64,000 nt of DNA from Rhodoferax sp. (lineage in GTDB: Bacteria; Pseudomonadota; Gammaproteobacteria; Burkholderiales; Burkholderiaceae_C), in NCBI GenBank assembly GCA_029866205.1, contig JARWZT010000003.1, positions 62,001 to 126,000 on the forward strand. The letters run 5' to 3'. Positions 26,307-37,228 of the stretch are shown piece by piece. The notes under the pieces are model-generated. The model was not told the DNA's origin. It searched no databases and saw nothing but the letters and a program-made list of their open reading frames with translations. Each line of letters starts with the position of its first letter. Position 1 is the stretch's first letter. The translations under genes were made by a program, and so were the position numbers.

Positions 26307-27617
26307 TCAACGCTTGCCGATCTCCACCACATTGCGGCGCTCTGCACCGGTGAACAGTTGGCGTGGCCGGCCGATTTTGTACTCGGGATCGCCAATCATT
26401 TCGTTCAACTGGGCAATCCAACCCACGGTGCGCGCCAGGGCAAAAATACCGGTGAACAATTTGACCGGGATGCCAATGGCGCGCTGCACGATGCCGGAGT
26501 AGAAGTCGACATTGGGGTAGAGCTTGCGTGAGACGAAGTAATCGTCTTCCAAGGCGATTTTTTCGAGCGCCTTGGCCAATTTGAACAACGGGTCGTTTTC
26601 GAGGCCCAGGGCTTCCAGCACCTCATTGCAGGTTTCCTGCATCAATTTGGCGCGCGGGTCGTAGTTCTTGTAGACGCGGTGGCCAAATCCCATCAGCTTT
26701 ACGCCTGAGTTCTTGTCCTTGACCTGGTTCATGAATTCACCCACCTTGGACACTCCGCCCATGGCCTGAATTTCTTCCAGCATGGTCAGGCATGCCTCAT
26801 TGGCACCACCGTGTGCGGGACCCCACAGGCAAGCCACGCCAGCAGCAATCGCAGCAAAGGGATTGGTGCCGGACGATCCGCACAAGCGTACGGTCGAGGT
26901 CGAAGCGTTTTGTTCATGGTCTGCATGCAGCACGAAGATGCGGTCCAGAGCACGTTCGATCACCGGGTTCACCACATAGGGTTCGCAGGGCGTGGCGAAC
27001 ATCATGTGCAAAAAGTTGCCGGCGTAGCTGAGCTCGTTTTTGGGATACATGAAGGGCTGGCCGATGCTGTATTTGTAGGCCATCGCCACGAGCGTAGGCA
27101 TTTTGGCGATCAGGCGGATCGCCGCAATTTCGCGGTGCTCGGCGTTGTTGATGTCTGTGCTGTCATGGTAGAAGGCGGACAAGGCGCCCACCAGGCCGGT
27201 CATGATGGCCATGGGGTGTGCGTCACGGCGGAAACCGCGCAAGAAGAATTGCATCTGCTCGTTGACCATGGTGTGCTGGGTCACATTTTTGGTGAACGCA
27301 GCCTTACCCGCGGCGTCCGGCAGGTTTCCGTACAACAGCAAATGGCAAGTTTCCATGAAGTCGCAGTTGGTGGCCAATTGCTCAATCGGGTAACCGCGGT
27401 ACAGCAACTCGCCTTTGTCGCCGTCGATGTAAGTGATGGCTGACTGGCAGGCTGCCGTAGACAAAAAGCCGGGGTCGTAGGTGAACATGCCGGTCTGGGC
27501 ATAGAGCTTGCGGATGTCGATTACGTCCGGGCCGATGCTGCCGCTGTAGACCGGCAGGTCCACACTGGCGCTGCCATTGCTAAAGGACATCGTGGCTTTG
27601 TTGTCAGCTAATTTCAT
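26307..27617 (-). CDS. gltA: Citrate synthase
   Basis: GltA condenses oxaloacetate and acetyl-CoA to citrate. The 436-residue protein is of the long, type II form. Catalytic residues are visible in [13 protein letters not shown] (His), [15 protein letters not shown] (His) and [13 protein letters not shown] (Asp). The ATG at 27617 ([12 protein letters not shown]) was chosen because AAAGG lies 7-8 bases upstream; a start 5 codons further up is possible. It is last in sdhC-D-A-B-E-gltA, an arrangement that ties citrate synthase to succinate dehydrogenase expression. Confidence 0.97.
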   Translation of the reverse strand: MKLADNKATMSFSNGSASVDLPVYSGSIGPDVIDIRKLYAQTGMFTYDPGFLSTAACQSAITYIDGDKGELLYRGYPIEQLATNCDFMETCHLLLYGNLPDAAGKAAFTKNVTQHTMVNEQMQFFLRGFRRDAHPMAIMTGLVGALSAFYHDSTDINNAEHREIAAIRLIAKMPTLVAMAYKYSIGQPFMYPKNELSYAGNFLHMMFATPCEPYVVNPVIERALDRIFVLHADHEQNASTSTVRLCGSSGTNPFAAIAAGVACLWGPAHGGANEACLTMLEEIQAMGGVSKVGEFMNQVKDKNSGVKLMGFGHRVYKNYDPRAKLMQETCNEVLEALGLENDPLFKLAKALEKIALEDDYFVSRKLYPNVDFYSGIVQRAIGIPVKLFTGIFALARTVGWIAQLNEMIGDPEYKIGRPRQLFTGAERRNVVEIGKR

Positions 27618-27628
27618 CTCGGAACCTT

Positions 27629-27925
27629 TCAACGAGTTTCTCTTACCATTTTCAAAATTTCATGGAAGTCCGCGCTATCCAGTGTGACTTCCACCTGCGC
27701 AAGCGATTTACGTGCCAAAAAAAGGTCCAGCAAATCGTTGTCGCTCAAATCCATCAAGACACCAAGCGCGTTGGCCTGCCGCACGTTGAGTGCGCTATCA
27801 AAGCGGTCAAAAAAGCGCGCAATGAAAAGGTCGTTCTCCAGCAATCCGCGTCTGCAGCGCCAGCGAAGTTTGCTCAATGCGCGCGGGTCAAGCCGTTGCT
27901 CGCCCGTTGTGACGCTTTGACTCAC
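27629..27925 (-). CDS. sdhE: FAD assembly factor SdhE
   Basis: SdhE promotes covalent attachment of FAD to SdhA. The 98-residue helical protein carries the hallmark RGxxE motif in [12 protein letters not shown] and the later [12 protein letters not shown] helix. It lies between sdhB (3 bases away) and gltA (11 bases away), consistent with co-expression with its client flavoprotein encoded upstream. Confidence 0.93.
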   Translation of the reverse strand: MSQSVTTGEQRLDPRALSKLRWRCRRGLLENDLFIARFFDRFDSALNVRQANALGVLMDLSDNDLLDLFLARKSLAQVEVTLDSADFHEILKMVRETR

Positions 27926-27928
27926 AGC

Positions 27929-28633
27929 TTACACCGCACGCAAAACCATCATTTCCTTGATTTTTCCGATCGCCTTGGTGGGGTTCAATCCTTTGGGGCA
28001 AACGTCAACGCAGTTCATGATGGTGTGGCAGCGGAACAGGCGGTAGGGATCTTCCAGATTGTCCAGGCGCTCGGCAGTCGCCTCGTCGCGGCTGTCGGCG
28101 ATAAACCGGTAGGCCTGCAGCAAACCTGCGGGTCCGACAAACTTGTCGGGGTTCCACCAAAAGCTGGGGCAGCTGGTTGAGCAACTGGCGCACAAGATGC
28201 ACTCGTACAGGCCGTTGAGCTCTTCGCGTTCCTCGGGGCTTTGCAGGCGTTCTTTTTCAGGCGGCACGTTGTCATTGATCAGGTAGGGCTTGATCGAGTT
28301 GTACTGCTTGAAAAACTGTGTCATGTCCACAATCATGTCGCGGATCACGGGCAGGCCCGGCAGGGGCTTGAGCACAATGGTGCCGGGCAGGGTGCGCATA
28401 TTGGTCAAACAGGCCAGGCCGTTTTTGCCGTTGATGTTCATGGCGTCCGAACCGCACACGCCTTCGCGGCATGAGCGCCGAAACGAAATGGTGGGGTCCA
28501 CCGCCTTGAGCTTCATCAGTGCATCAAGCAACATGCGCTCGGAGCCGTCGAGCTCAACCTCAATGGTCTGCATGTAGGGCTTGGCGTCCTTATCGGGGTC
28601 GTACCGGTAAATGGAGAAAGTGCGTTTTGACAT
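27929..28633 (-). CDS. sdhB: Succinate dehydrogenase iron-sulfur subunit
   Basis: SdhB carries electrons from SdhA flavin to quinone. The 234-residue product has the 2Fe-2S plant-ferredoxin cysteines in [15 protein letters not shown] and NGLACLTN, the 4Fe-4S ligands in [12 protein letters not shown] and the 3Fe-4S ligands in [17 protein letters not shown]. It follows sdhA by 23 bases. Length and motifs are fully standard. Confidence 0.98.
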   Translation of the reverse strand: MSKRTFSIYRYDPDKDAKPYMQTIEVELDGSERMLLDALMKLKAVDPTISFRRSCREGVCGSDAMNINGKNGLACLTNMRTLPGTIVLKPLPGLPVIRDMIVDMTQFFKQYNSIKPYLINDNVPPEKERLQSPEEREELNGLYECILCASCSTSCPSFWWNPDKFVGPAGLLQAYRFIADSRDEATAERLDNLEDPYRLFRCHTIMNCVDVCPKGLNPTKAIGKIKEMMVLRAV

Positions 28634-28656
28634 GGAATGTGCTCGCTGGTTTCGAT

Positions 28657-30447
28657 TTAGAAGGTACGGGTCTTGAGCTCAACGCTCTCAACGGTCAAGG
28701 GCTTCATCTGCACGGGCTTGTAGCTCAGGCTGTTGCTTGCGCTATGCCAGAGGGTGTGCTTGTGCCAGTCGGTGTCGTTGCGGCCGTTCGGGTGCTCGGG
28801 CGTATCGCCATAGTCGTTGACCGTGTGGGCACCGCGGCTCTCGTGACGCGCTGCGGCTGAAACGATCGTTGCCTGCGCAGCTTCAATCAGATTTTCGACT
28901 TCAAGCGCTTCAATACGCGCGGTGTTGAAAACCTTGGACTTGTCCTTAAGACCGATTTTGTTCACACGTTCGCGCAACTCGGCGATTTTTGCCACGCCTT
29001 CGTCCATCATCGCCTGGGTGCGGAACACGCCGGCATGCTGCTGCATGGCAGCGCGGATGTCGTTGGCTACGTCCTGGGCATATTCACCTTCGGTCGCGTT
29101 GTCCAGGCGTGCCAAGCGGGCAATCGTCGTGTCAGCGGCCGTGGCAGGCAGCGGCTTGTGTTCTTTGCTGTTTTTGGCGAACTCAACAATGTGGTTGCCT
29201 GCCGCACGGCCAAACACCAAGAGATCGAGGAGCGAATTGGTGCCCAGACGATTGGCGCCATGGACGCTGACGCAAGAGCATTCGCCCACCGCGTACAGCC
29301 CGTTGACGACCTGGCTCTTGTTGTCGGCATCTTGCACCACGACCTGGCCATGAATATTGGTGGGAATGCCACCCATCTGGTAGTGGATGGTGGGCACCAC
29401 GGGAATCGGCTCTTTGGTGATGTCGACATTGGCGAAGTTGTGACCAATCTCCAGCACCGAAGGCAGGCGCTTCATGATCGTCTCTGCACCCAAATGGGTC
29501 ATGTCGAGGTTGATGTAGTCCTTGTTGGGGCCACAACCGCGGCCTTCTTTGATCTCCTGGTCCATGCAGCGCGACACATAGTCGCGGGGTGCCAAGTCTT
29601 TGTAGGCAGGAGCGTAGCGTTCCATGAAGCGTTCGCCGTTGGCGTTACGCAAAATCGCGCCTTCGCCGCGGCAGCCTTCGGTCAGCAACACGCCCGCACC
29701 GTGCACGCCGGTAGGGTGGAATTGCCAGAATTCCATGTCTTCCAGGGGAATGCCAGCACGCGCGGCCATTCCCAGGCCGTCACCGGTGTTGATGAAGGCG
29801 TTGGTGGAGGCGGCAAATATCCGGCCTGCACCTCCGGTGGCCAACAGCGTTGTTTTGGCTTCGAGGATGTGCACGTCGCCGGTTTCCATTTCGATGGCCG
29901 TGACACCCAGCACATCGCCGTCGGCATCGCGGATCAGGTCCATGGCCAACCATTCCACGAAGAAGCTGGTTTTGGCTGCTACGTTTTGCTGGTAAAGCGT
30001 GTGCAACATGGCGTGGCCGGTGCGGTCTGCGGCAGCGCAGGCGCGCTCCACCGCTTTTTCGCCGTAATTGGCCGTATGGCCACCGAAGGGGCGTTGGTAG
30101 ATCGTGCCATCCGGATTGCGGTCAAACGGCATGCCCATGTGCTCCAGGTCGTACACGACCTTGGGCGCTTCACGGCACATGAACTCGATGGCATCCTGGT
30201 CGCCCAGCCAGTCCGAACCTTTGACGGTGTCATAGAAGTGGTAGTGCCAGTTGTCTTCGTTCATATTGCCCAGCGAGGCGCCAATGCCACCCTGGGCGGC
30301 CACGGTGTGCGAGCGGGTGGGGAACACTTTGGACAAGACGGCCACATTGAGGCCGGCGCGTGCCAGTTGGAGGGATGCGCGCATGCCGGAGCCGCCGGCT
30401 CCCACGATGACGACGTCGAACTTACGCTTGGATACAGGATAGGACAT
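28657..30447 (-). CDS. sdhA: Succinate dehydrogenase flavoprotein subunit
   Basis: SdhA oxidises succinate to fumarate. The 596-residue protein has the dinucleotide motif [20 protein letters not shown], the flavinylation histidine in [18 protein letters not shown], and substrate/catalytic segments around [21 protein letters not shown] and LAPRDYVSR. The C-terminal helical domain ends [10 protein letters not shown]. It is the third structural gene of sdhCDAB and overlaps nothing; 26 bases separate it from sdhD. Confidence 0.98.
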   Translation of the reverse strand: MSYPVSKRKFDVVIVGAGGSGMRASLQLARAGLNVAVLSKVFPTRSHTVAAQGGIGASLGNMNEDNWHYHFYDTVKGSDWLGDQDAIEFMCREAPKVVYDLEHMGMPFDRNPDGTIYQRPFGGHTANYGEKAVERACAAADRTGHAMLHTLYQQNVAAKTSFFVEWLAMDLIRDADGDVLGVTAIEMETGDVHILEAKTTLLATGGAGRIFAASTNAFINTGDGLGMAARAGIPLEDMEFWQFHPTGVHGAGVLLTEGCRGEGAILRNANGERFMERYAPAYKDLAPRDYVSRCMDQEIKEGRGCGPNKDYINLDMTHLGAETIMKRLPSVLEIGHNFANVDITKEPIPVVPTIHYQMGGIPTNIHGQVVVQDADNKSQVVNGLYAVGECSCVSVHGANRLGTNSLLDLLVFGRAAGNHIVEFAKNSKEHKPLPATAADTTIARLARLDNATEGEYAQDVANDIRAAMQQHAGVFRTQAMMDEGVAKIAELRERVNKIGLKDKSKVFNTARIEALEVENLIEAAQATIVSAAARHESRGAHTVNDYGDTPEHPNGRNDTDWHKHTLWHSASNSLSYKPVQMKPLTVESVELKTRTF

Positions 30448-30473
30448 GGGGTAAATATCTCAGTAGGAGACGC

Positions 30474-30839
30474 TTAGACGCGCCACAGGACCTGGATGGC
30501 CCAACCGGCACAAGCGACCAGCCAGACGATGGAAAAAACCTGGAGCGACAGGCGAATGCCCACGGGCTTGATGTAGTCCATCCAGATGTCGCGCATACCA
30601 ATCCAGACGTGGTACAGCAGCGCCACGATGATGGCGAAAGTCAGCGCTTTCATCCATTGGCTTGAAAATATGCCAGCCCACTTGTCGTAGCCCACGGGGC
30701 CCTTGGAAAAAATGACTTGAGCCAGCACGATCAGGGTGAACAAAGCCATCAGTGCTGCAGTGACGCGCTGTGCCAGCCAGTCGCGCAGGCCGTAGTGGGC
30801 GCCCACGACGATGCGTTTGGATCCGTAATTAACTGCCAT
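30474..30839 (-). CDS. sdhD: Succinate dehydrogenase membrane anchor subunit D
   Basis: SdhD is a membrane anchor of complex II that helps hold heme b and quinone. The 121-residue product has three hydrophobic segments (about 28-46, 60-80 and 95-116). The likely heme-ligand region is LLYHVWIGMRDIWMDY. The ATG at 30839 (MAVNYGSKRIVVGAH) was chosen because it gives the standard length; the frame continues upstream without start-like family sequence. It lies between sdhC and sdhA. Confidence 0.93.
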   Translation of the reverse strand: MAVNYGSKRIVVGAHYGLRDWLAQRVTAALMALFTLIVLAQVIFSKGPVGYDKWAGIFSSQWMKALTFAIIVALLYHVWIGMRDIWMDYIKPVGIRLSLQVFSIVWLVACAGWAIQVLWRV

Positions 30840-30901
30840 GGTGTGTGTCTTTCGGTGTGTAGGGTGCGGTAGGACGAAGGATGCGCTGATCGGGGCGTAA
30901 A

Positions 30902-31345
30902 TTAGTACAGGCCGAACAGTTTTGCGCCCAACACGGCGGTCAATCCAAGGCTGAGCGCAAGGGTAAAGACCGCGGATGACTTGCCAAATTCTTTGCTGAC
31001 GGCGTGGCGAACGTCCATCCAGAGGTGGCGCAGACCGGCAATGAAATGGTGCAAAAACGCCCAAATGATGGAAAGCGCCACCAATTTGATGAACCATCCC
31101 GGGACAAATCCCAGGCCGATGTTGAAGGCGCTGGTAAATCGTGCGAAGGACAGTTCCGAGGAAATGGACGTGTCAAACATCCAGATGATGAAGGGCATCA
31201 GCAAAAACATCAGCGCGCCGCTCACGCGGTGCAGGATGGACACGATTCCGGCGGCCGGGAGCCTGTAGTTCGGCAAATCGGTCAGCGCGTTAATGTTGCG
31301 AAATTCGGGCCGCTTGGGGCGAGTGCTAGGGAGAGGCGCGGACAT
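30902..31345 (-). CDS. sdhC: Succinate dehydrogenase cytochrome b556 subunit C
   Basis: SdhC is the other membrane anchor of complex II. The 147-residue product has the family signature YRLPAAGIVSILHRVSGALMFLLMP (SxxHRxSG; quinone/heme side) and HHFIAGLRHLWMDVRHA with the heme histidine. It has three membrane segments. It is the first structural gene of the sdh operon, 127 bases downstream of the GntR regulator gene on the same strand. Confidence 0.95.
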   Translation of the reverse strand: MSAPLPSTRPKRPEFRNINALTDLPNYRLPAAGIVSILHRVSGALMFLLMPFIIWMFDTSISSELSFARFTSAFNIGLGFVPGWFIKLVALSIIWAFLHHFIAGLRHLWMDVRHAVSKEFGKSSAVFTLALSLGLTAVLGAKLFGLY

Positions 31346-31472
31346 AGGCGGGTGCTTTCTAAAAGGTAACCGTTGTGTAACTCAGGCTTGATTCAGCGCA
31401 AATTCTATTGCACTGCACCAATCTGACAGCGGCCTTGCATTCTCGGTGGGGCAGGGCGACCCGGCAGCGATT

Positions 31473-32300
31473 TCAGTGCAATTCATTTCGGTAGTAGTGC
31501 GTATGGGTCAGGTAAAGGCACTGGCGCATCTCCATGGGAGAGTCGTTGTAGGTGTAAGCGATGCGTTCGACGCTGAGCAGGGGTGTGCTGGACGTGACAC
31601 CCAAAAGGTCCATTTGCGTCGAATCGGGCAAAACGGCACGGATTTTCTCTTCGGCGCGCACCATGCGCACCCCAAATTCGCTCTCGAACAGGGCGTACAT
31701 CGGGCCATTGTCGTTGCGCAGGCGTTCGGCGGTCAGGCCCTTGAAGGGCGTGCCGGGCAACCAGATGTCTTCCAGAATAGTCGGCGTGGTGCCAAAAGAC
31801 AGTACGCGGCGCACCTGGAGCACGGCGTCGCCGGGCCGCAGGCCAAGGCCCCGTGCCACGTCGACCGATGCCCGACCTCGTTTGCAGTCAATGATTTGCC
31901 GCTGCGCCGGGCCTTCGCTGTTGACATCGCCGTCGTTGGGTACGAGTTTCAGGAAGCGGTATTGCACATGCCGTTCCGCATGGGTGGCGACGAAAGTGCC
32001 CTTGCCTTGCCGGCGAACCAGTAAGTTGTCGATGGACAGCTCATCAATCGCCTTGCGCACGGTGCCCTGGCTGACTTTAAAGCGCGCAGCCAATTCCTGT
32101 TCGCTGGGAATCGCGGCGCCGGATTTCCACTCGCCTGCCTCCAGGCTTTGGAGCAACAAAGCTTTGATTTGCTGGTACAGCGGGCTGAATGCAGGGGTGG
32201 CGGAGCCAGGTGCCACGCTGGAACTCTGCGGTGGGTTGGCACTGTCCAGCACCACTGAAGTAGTGTCTGAAGCGCTGGCGAGAGGATGCGGAGCAGCCAT
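31473..32300 (-). CDS. GntR family (HutC/UTRA) transcriptional regulator
   Basis: The 275-residue protein has a disordered Ser/Pro-rich N-terminus (about 1-38). A GntR winged helix-turn-helix follows (about 39-105: PLYQQIKALLLQSLEAGEW, SEQELAARFKVSQGTVRKAI, LVRRQGKGTFVA), then a UTRA ligand-binding domain (about 125-265). It is placed between sdhC and mdh and reads toward sdh. The palindromes upstream of its start and over the mdh promoter make it the obvious candidate regulator of itself, mdh and perhaps the sdh operon. The effector is unknown; a TCA intermediate is a guess. Confidence 0.88.
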   Translation of the reverse strand: MAAPHPLASASDTTSVVLDSANPPQSSSVAPGSATPAFSPLYQQIKALLLQSLEAGEWKSGAAIPSEQELAARFKVSQGTVRKAIDELSIDNLLVRRQGKGTFVATHAERHVQYRFLKLVPNDGDVNSEGPAQRQIIDCKRGRASVDVARGLGLRPGDAVLQVRRVLSFGTTPTILEDIWLPGTPFKGLTAERLRNDNGPMYALFESEFGVRMVRAEEKIRAVLPDSTQMDLLGVTSSTPLLSVERIAYTYNDSPMEMRQCLYLTHTHYYRNELH

Positions 32301-32353
32301 AAATGGGTGGATTTTGTCAGCGGGAAGTCAGTATCAACTAAGGGTTAATCATA

Positions 32354-32373
32354 TCTTATATAAGACATAAGAC
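32354..32373. promoter_or_regulatory. Palindrome and tandem half-site in the gntR-mdh control region
   Basis: The perfect 12-bp palindrome TCTTATATAAGA (32354-32365) overlaps a tandem ATAAGAC pair (32360-32366 and 32367-32373). It lies 54 bases upstream of the gntR start and near a TATGAT on the minus strand that could be its -10. GntR regulators commonly bind such short AT-rich palindromes. Binding is inferred. Confidence 0.5.
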
Positions 32374-32376
32374 TTT

Positions 32377-32414
32377 TTGACTTTTGGACTTAAATAAGGG
32401 TAAACTCTTATTTA
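32377..32414 (+). promoter_or_regulatory. Predicted mdh promoter overlapped by inverted repeat
   Basis: TTGACT (32377-32382) and TAAACT (32401-32406) form a -35/-10 pair with 18-base spacing. Arms TAAATAAG (32391-32398) and CTTATTTA (32407-32414) flank the -10, so a bound repressor would block polymerase. GACTT recurs at 32371, 32379 and 32387 with 8-base periodicity. Confidence 0.55.
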
Positions 32415-32486
32415 ATCTGCGCAGCCATCGGTCTTGGGGCCGGTTCGGGCAGTCCACGCTTTCACAACACTTCCTGGAGTTTTTCT

Positions 32487-33473
32487 ATGAGCAAGAAGCC
32501 CGTCCGCGTTGCCGTTACCGGCGCAGCAGGTCAAATCGGTTACGCAATTTTGTTCCGCATCGCCTCGGGCGAGATGTTGGGCAAAGACCAGCCCATCGTC
32601 TTGAGTTTGCTTGAAGTCCCCTTCGAGAAGCCCCAGCAGGCGCTGCAGGGCGTGATGATGGAGTTGGAGGACTGCGCATTCCCCTTGCTGGTGGGTATGG
32701 AAGCCCACAGCGACCCCATGACTGCATTCAAAGACGTGGACTATGCCCTGTTGATCGGTTCTCGCCCCCGCGGTCCCGGCATGGAGCGTGCCGAGCTGCT
32801 CGCGGTGAATGCCGAAATCTTTACCGCCCAGGGCAAGGCGCTGAACGCAGTTGCCAGCCGCGATGTGCGCGTCCTGGTGGTGGGTAACCCCGCCAATACC
32901 AACGCCTACATTGCCATGAAGAGCGCGCCAGATCTGCCGCGCAAGAACTTCACCGCCATGTTGCGCCTGGACCACAACCGTGCCTTGAGCCAGCTCGCTG
33001 CCAAGACCGGCAAAGCGGTTGCCGATATCGAAAAACTGGCAGTGTGGGGCAACCATTCGCCCACCATGTATGCCGACTACCGATTTGCCACCGTGAACGG
33101 CCAAAGTGTCAAAGACATGATCAACGACCACGACTGGAACGCCAATACGTTTTTGCCCACCGTGGGCAAGCGTGGCGCGGCCATCATCGCGGCGCGTGGC
33201 GTGTCTTCGGCGGCTTCGGCGGCCAATGCGGCCATCGACCACATGCGCGACTGGGCACTGGGCACCAATGGCAAGTGGGTGACCATGGGTATTCCTTCGG
33301 ACGGCCAATACGGTATCCCCAGAGACACCATGTTTGGCTTTGCCGTGACCTGCGAAGGCGGGGAATACAAGCTGGTGGAAGGCTTGCCTGTTGACGCATT
33401 CAGCCAGGAATGCATCAACAAGACGCTCAAAGAGCTGCAAGACGAGCAAGCCGGCGTCGCCCACCTGCTCTGA
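32487..33473 (+). CDS. mdh: Malate dehydrogenase
   Basis: Mdh oxidises malate to oxaloacetate with NAD. The 328-residue protein has the Rossmann motif [23 protein letters not shown], the substrate arginine region [24 protein letters not shown], and the catalytic histidine in [14 protein letters not shown]. It is of the cytosolic-type long MDH typical of beta-proteobacteria. TGGAG lies 8 bases before the ATG. It begins the plus-strand group mdh, CitE-like, acnB, divergent from the gntR-sdh genes. Confidence 0.97.
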   Translation: MSKKPVRVAVTGAAGQIGYAILFRIASGEMLGKDQPIVLSLLEVPFEKPQQALQGVMMELEDCAFPLLVGMEAHSDPMTAFKDVDYALLIGSRPRGPGMERAELLAVNAEIFTAQGKALNAVASRDVRVLVVGNPANTNAYIAMKSAPDLPRKNFTAMLRLDHNRALSQLAAKTGKAVADIEKLAVWGNHSPTMYADYRFATVNGQSVKDMINDHDWNANTFLPTVGKRGAAIIAARGVSSAASAANAAIDHMRDWALGTNGKWVTMGIPSDGQYGIPRDTMFGFAVTCEGGEYKLVEGLPVDAFSQECINKTLKELQDEQAGVAHLL

Positions 33474-33524
33474 TCCCGTTCCTGCCCATGCACCGCTTGG
33501 GTGCTTGGGCGGACGAATCTATCC

Positions 33525-34556
33525 ATGCAACACCCCCGCGACATTCTTTTAGGTGCCCAGGCGCGCACCGGGGTGTTGCCGGTTTGTGATCACTACAGCG
33601 GCGCCCCTGCGCGCATGGCCAAGAGCCTGGCTTTGCAGGCCGATCTGATGCAAGAGATGGGTGCCTGCGTGTTCGACGTAACCTTGGACTGTGAAGACGG
33701 AGCCCCGGCGGGTGGCGAGATCGAGCAGGCCCATGCAGTGTGTGAGTTGTTGACCCGTTACAGCGCGCCGGCAGACGGCCCAGCGGCATCGGTGGTACCC
33801 CGCGTCGGTGCGCGTGTCCACGCCATTGACCACCCGCATTTTGAGTCGGATATCGCGATTATTGTGGGCGGCGCAGCCGATGCCCTGAGCTATCTCATGG
33901 TGCCCAAGGTCGAGTCAGTCGACGATGTGCACCGGGCTTTGACAGCGATTGACGCGGCCGCTGGACATGCCTTGTTGCCTCTGCATGTGCTGATTGAGTC
34001 TCCTGCGGCGGTACAACAGGCTTTTGCCATTGCCGCCCATCCCCGGGTGCAGTCAATAAGTTTCGGATTGATGGATTTTGTCTCGGCCCATGGTGGCGCG
34101 ATTCCCGCTTCAGCCATGGGTTTGCGTGCGCCTGGTGACGCGCACGGGCTGGACCAGCTCCACCACCCTCTGGTCGTGCGGGCCAAGCTGGAAATTGCCA
34201 GTGCCTGCCATGCCTACGGCAAAGTACCCTCGCATTGTGTGGTCACAGAATTGCGCGATGCGGCGGCCTTGGAGCGCGCTGCCCGCTACGCCGCCACAGC
34301 CCTGGGCTATACCCGGATGTGGAGCATTCACCCGGACCAGATTCGCCCGATATTGCGGGGCTTTGCCCCCCTGGCCAGCGAGGTGGACTTGGCGGCACGC
34401 ATCGTGCATGCAGCCTCATGCGCTGAATGGGCACCGATTGCGGTCGATGGCAAGTTGCACGACCGGGCGAGTTATCGTTATTTTTGGCAGGTTTTGGAGC
34501 GCGCGCACCAAACGGGCCAAACAGTTCCTGCAGAGTTGCAGCATTATTTTGTTTGA
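33525..34556 (+). CDS. HpcH/HpaI aldolase / CitE-like protein
   Basis: The 343-residue product resembles the citrate lyase beta/malyl-CoA lyase superfamily. It has [15 protein letters not shown] (metal and substrate acidic residues), [59 protein letters not shown] and [16 protein letters not shown]. No alpha or gamma citrate lyase genes are nearby, so it is not a classical citrate lyase; malyl-CoA or methylmalyl-CoA type lyase/thioesterase activity is possible. The ATG at 33525 fits the family start. It lies between mdh and acnB, so co-expression with the TCA genes is likely. Confidence 0.82.
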   Translation: MQHPRDILLGAQARTGVLPVCDHYSGAPARMAKSLALQADLMQEMGACVFDVTLDCEDGAPAGGEIEQAHAVCELLTRYSAPADGPAASVVPRVGARVHAIDHPHFESDIAIIVGGAADALSYLMVPKVESVDDVHRALTAIDAAAGHALLPLHVLIESPAAVQQAFAIAAHPRVQSISFGLMDFVSAHGGAIPASAMGLRAPGDAHGLDQLHHPLVVRAKLEIASACHAYGKVPSHCVVTELRDAAALERAARYAATALGYTRMWSIHPDQIRPILRGFAPLASEVDLAARIVHAASCAEWAPIAVDGKLHDRASYRYFWQVLERAHQTGQTVPAELQHYFV

Positions 34557-34576
34557 TTGAATAAGGAGAAAAAACC

Positions 34577-37168
34577 ATGTTGAACGCTTACCGAGCCCAC
34601 GTTGCCGAGCGCGCCGCGCTGGGAATCCCGCCCTTGCCCCTTGACGCCAAACAAACGGCTGAACTGATCGAGCTGATCAAAGCTCCTGCGGCGGGCGATG
34701 CGGCTTTTCTGTTGGACATGCTGACCCACCGCGTACCTCCGGGTGTGGACGATGCGGCCAAGGTGAAGGCTTCGTTCTTGGCCGCCGTGGCGCACGGTGA
34801 CTTTGCCGTCGCATCGATCTCCAAGTCAAAAGCCACCGAACTGCTGGGCACGATGGTGGGCGGCTACAACGTCAAACCGTTGATTGATTTGCTGGATGAA
34901 GCCGATGTCGCTGGTGTGGCTGCCGAAGCGCTGAAAAAGACCCTCCTGATGTTTGACTTCTTTCATGATGTCGAAGTCAAGGCCAAGGCGGGCAATGCCC
35001 ACGCCAAGGAAGTGATTCAAAGCTGGGCCGATGCCGAATGGTTTACCAGCCGCCCCGAAGTGCCGCACACCATCACAGTGACGGTGTTCAAGGTGCCTGG
35101 CGAGACCAACACCGACGACCTGTCGCCCGCGCCCGATGCCTGGAGCCGTCCGGACATTCCGCTGCACTACCTGGCGATGCTGAAAAACACCCGTGAGGGC
35201 GCCGCTTTCAAGCCTGAAGAAGACGGCAAGCGCGGGCCGATGCAGTTTATTGACGACCTGAAGAAAAAAGGCCACCTGGTGGCCTATGTGGGCGACGTGG
35301 TCGGTACCGGATCAAGCCGCAAATCGGCCACCAACAGCGTGATTTGGGCCACCGGCCAGGACATTCCTTTTGTGCCCAACAAACGCTTCGGCGGCGTGAC
35401 CCTGGGTGGCAAGATCGCCCCCATTTTCTTTAATACCCAGGAAGATTCCGGCGCTTTGCCGATTGAAGTCGATGTGACCAAGCTGGAAATGGGCGATGTC
35501 ATCGACGTACTGCCCTATGACGGCAAGCTGCTGCGTAATGGCGAATTAATTGAAAAATTCGCCCTCAAAAGCGACGTGCTGCTGGACGAAGTGCGTGCCG
35601 GTGGCCGAATCAACCTGATTATTGGCCGCTCGCTGACCGCCAAGGCCCGTGAGTCTTTGGGCTTGCCGGCCTCCACGGCGTTTCGCTTGCCCACGGCACC
35701 TATCAGCACCAAGGCCGGCTTCACGCTGGCGCAAAAGATTGTGGGCCGCGCAGTGGGTCTGCCTGAAGGGCAGGGCGTGCGCCCCGGCACCTACTGCGAA
35801 CCCAAGATGACCACGGTCGGCTCGCAAGACACGACGGGCCCCATGACCCGTGACGAACTCAAAGACTTGGCCTGCTTGGGTTTCAGCGCGGATTTGGTGA
35901 TGCAGTCCTTCTGCCACACCGCTGCTTACCCCAAGCCAGTGGACGTAAAAACCCACCGCGAGCTGCCGGCCTTCATCAGCAACCGCGGCGGTGTTGCTCT
36001 GCGCCCGGGCGACGGCGTGATCCATTCCTGGCTGAACCGCCTGCTGCTGCCCGACACCGTGGGCACCGGCGGCGACAGCCACACCCGTTTCCCGATTGGT
36101 ATCTCATTCCCCGCAGGTTCTGGTTTGGTGGCTTTTGGTGCGGCGACGGGCGTCATGCCGCTTGATATGCCCGAATCGGTGCTGGTTCGCTTCAAAGGCC
36201 AGATGCAGCCGGGCATTACCCTGCGCGACTTGGTGCACGCCATTCCGCTGTACGCCATCAAGGCCGGTCTGCTGACCGTGGCCAAGGCCGGAAAGATCAA
36301 CGCTTTCTCTGGCCGTATTCTGGAAATTGAAGGTTTGCCAGACCTGAAAGTGGAGCAAGCATTTGAGTTGTCCGACGCTTCGGCGGAACGTTCAGCTGCC
36401 GGTTGCACCGTCAAGCTCAACCCCGCGCCGATCAAGGAATACCTCACCAGCAACGTCGTGCTCATGAAAAACATGATCGCTGACGGCTACGCCGATAAAC
36501 GCACCCTGGAGCGCCGCATCCAAAAGGTCGAAGCCTGGCTGGCGAACCCGAGCCTGTTGGAAGCCGACAAGGACGCTGAATACGCCGAAGTCATTGAGAT
36601 CGACCTCAATGAACTCAAAGAGCCGGTGTTGTGCTGCCCCAACGACCCAGATGACGCCAAGCTGCTGTCCGACGTGGCCGGCGCCAAGATTGACGAAGTG
36701 TTCATCGGTTCGTGCATGACCAATATTGGCCACTTCCGCGCAGCTTCCAAGCTGCTCGAAGGCAAGCGTGACATTCCGGTCAAGCTCTGGATTGCTCCGC
36801 CGACCAAGATGGATGCCGCGGAACTCACGCGCGAAGGCCATTACGGCGTGTTCGGTGCTGCCGGTGCACGTACCGAAATGCCCGGTTGCTCGCTGTGCAT
36901 GGGCAACCAGGCCCAGGTGCGCGAAGGTGCGACCGTGGTGTCTACGTCGACCCGCAACTTCCCCAACCGCTTGGGCAAGAACACCAATGTTTACTTGGCA
37001 TCTGCCGAACTGGCAGCGATTGCGTCCAAACTGGGTCGTATTCCTACCGTGGCCGAATACCAGGCCGACATGGGTGTGATCAACAAGGACGGAAGCAAAA
37101 TCTACCAGTACCTGAACTTTGACCAGATCGAAGAGTACGCAGACGTGGCCAAGGGTGTGACTGCTTAA
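34577..37168 (+). CDS. acnB: Aconitate hydratase B
   Basis: AcnB interconverts citrate and isocitrate and often also acts on 2-methyl-cis-aconitate. The 863-residue protein has the B-type layout: an N-terminal HEAT-like domain ([23 protein letters not shown] start), then the swivel domain ([24 protein letters not shown]). The catalytic part follows ([30 protein letters not shown]), with cluster cysteines in [15 protein letters not shown] and [17 protein letters not shown] lies about 8 bases upstream of the ATG. It is followed by a UUCG hairpin and a strong bidirectional terminator. Confidence 0.97.
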   Translation: MLNAYRAHVAERAALGIPPLPLDAKQTAELIELIKAPAAGDAAFLLDMLTHRVPPGVDDAAKVKASFLAAVAHGDFAVASISKSKATELLGTMVGGYNVKPLIDLLDEADVAGVAAEALKKTLLMFDFFHDVEVKAKAGNAHAKEVIQSWADAEWFTSRPEVPHTITVTVFKVPGETNTDDLSPAPDAWSRPDIPLHYLAMLKNTREGAAFKPEEDGKRGPMQFIDDLKKKGHLVAYVGDVVGTGSSRKSATNSVIWATGQDIPFVPNKRFGGVTLGGKIAPIFFNTQEDSGALPIEVDVTKLEMGDVIDVLPYDGKLLRNGELIEKFALKSDVLLDEVRAGGRINLIIGRSLTAKARESLGLPASTAFRLPTAPISTKAGFTLAQKIVGRAVGLPEGQGVRPGTYCEPKMTTVGSQDTTGPMTRDELKDLACLGFSADLVMQSFCHTAAYPKPVDVKTHRELPAFISNRGGVALRPGDGVIHSWLNRLLLPDTVGTGGDSHTRFPIGISFPAGSGLVAFGAATGVMPLDMPESVLVRFKGQMQPGITLRDLVHAIPLYAIKAGLLTVAKAGKINAFSGRILEIEGLPDLKVEQAFELSDASAERSAAGCTVKLNPAPIKEYLTSNVVLMKNMIADGYADKRTLERRIQKVEAWLANPSLLEADKDAEYAEVIEIDLNELKEPVLCCPNDPDDAKLLSDVAGAKIDEVFIGSCMTNIGHFRAASKLLEGKRDIPVKLWIAPPTKMDAAELTREGHYGVFGAAGARTEMPGCSLCMGNQAQVREGATVVSTSTRNFPNRLGKNTNVYLASAELAAIASKLGRIPTVAEYQADMGVINKDGSKIYQYLNFDQIEEYADVAKGVTA

Positions 37169-37176
37169 AGTCTGAA

Positions 37177-37200
37177 GCCCCAAGTCTTCGGGCTTGGGGC
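37177..37200 (+). other. Stable UUCG hairpin after acnB
   Basis: A 10-bp stem (GCCCCAAGTC with GGCTTGGGGC, one G-U pair) closes a C(UUCG)G tetraloop, beginning 8 bases after the acnB stop. It has no T tract, so it is more likely a 3'-end stabiliser than the terminator, which follows at 37229. Confidence 0.6.
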
Positions 37201-37228
37201 GACGAAGCGGGTATCAGCCAAGCTGACG

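Noticed and set aside
29035-30477. Plus-strand open frame of 480 codons opposite sdhA
   Set aside because: Antisense shadow of sdhA; the low-complexity His/Val/Gly-rich translation has no motif.
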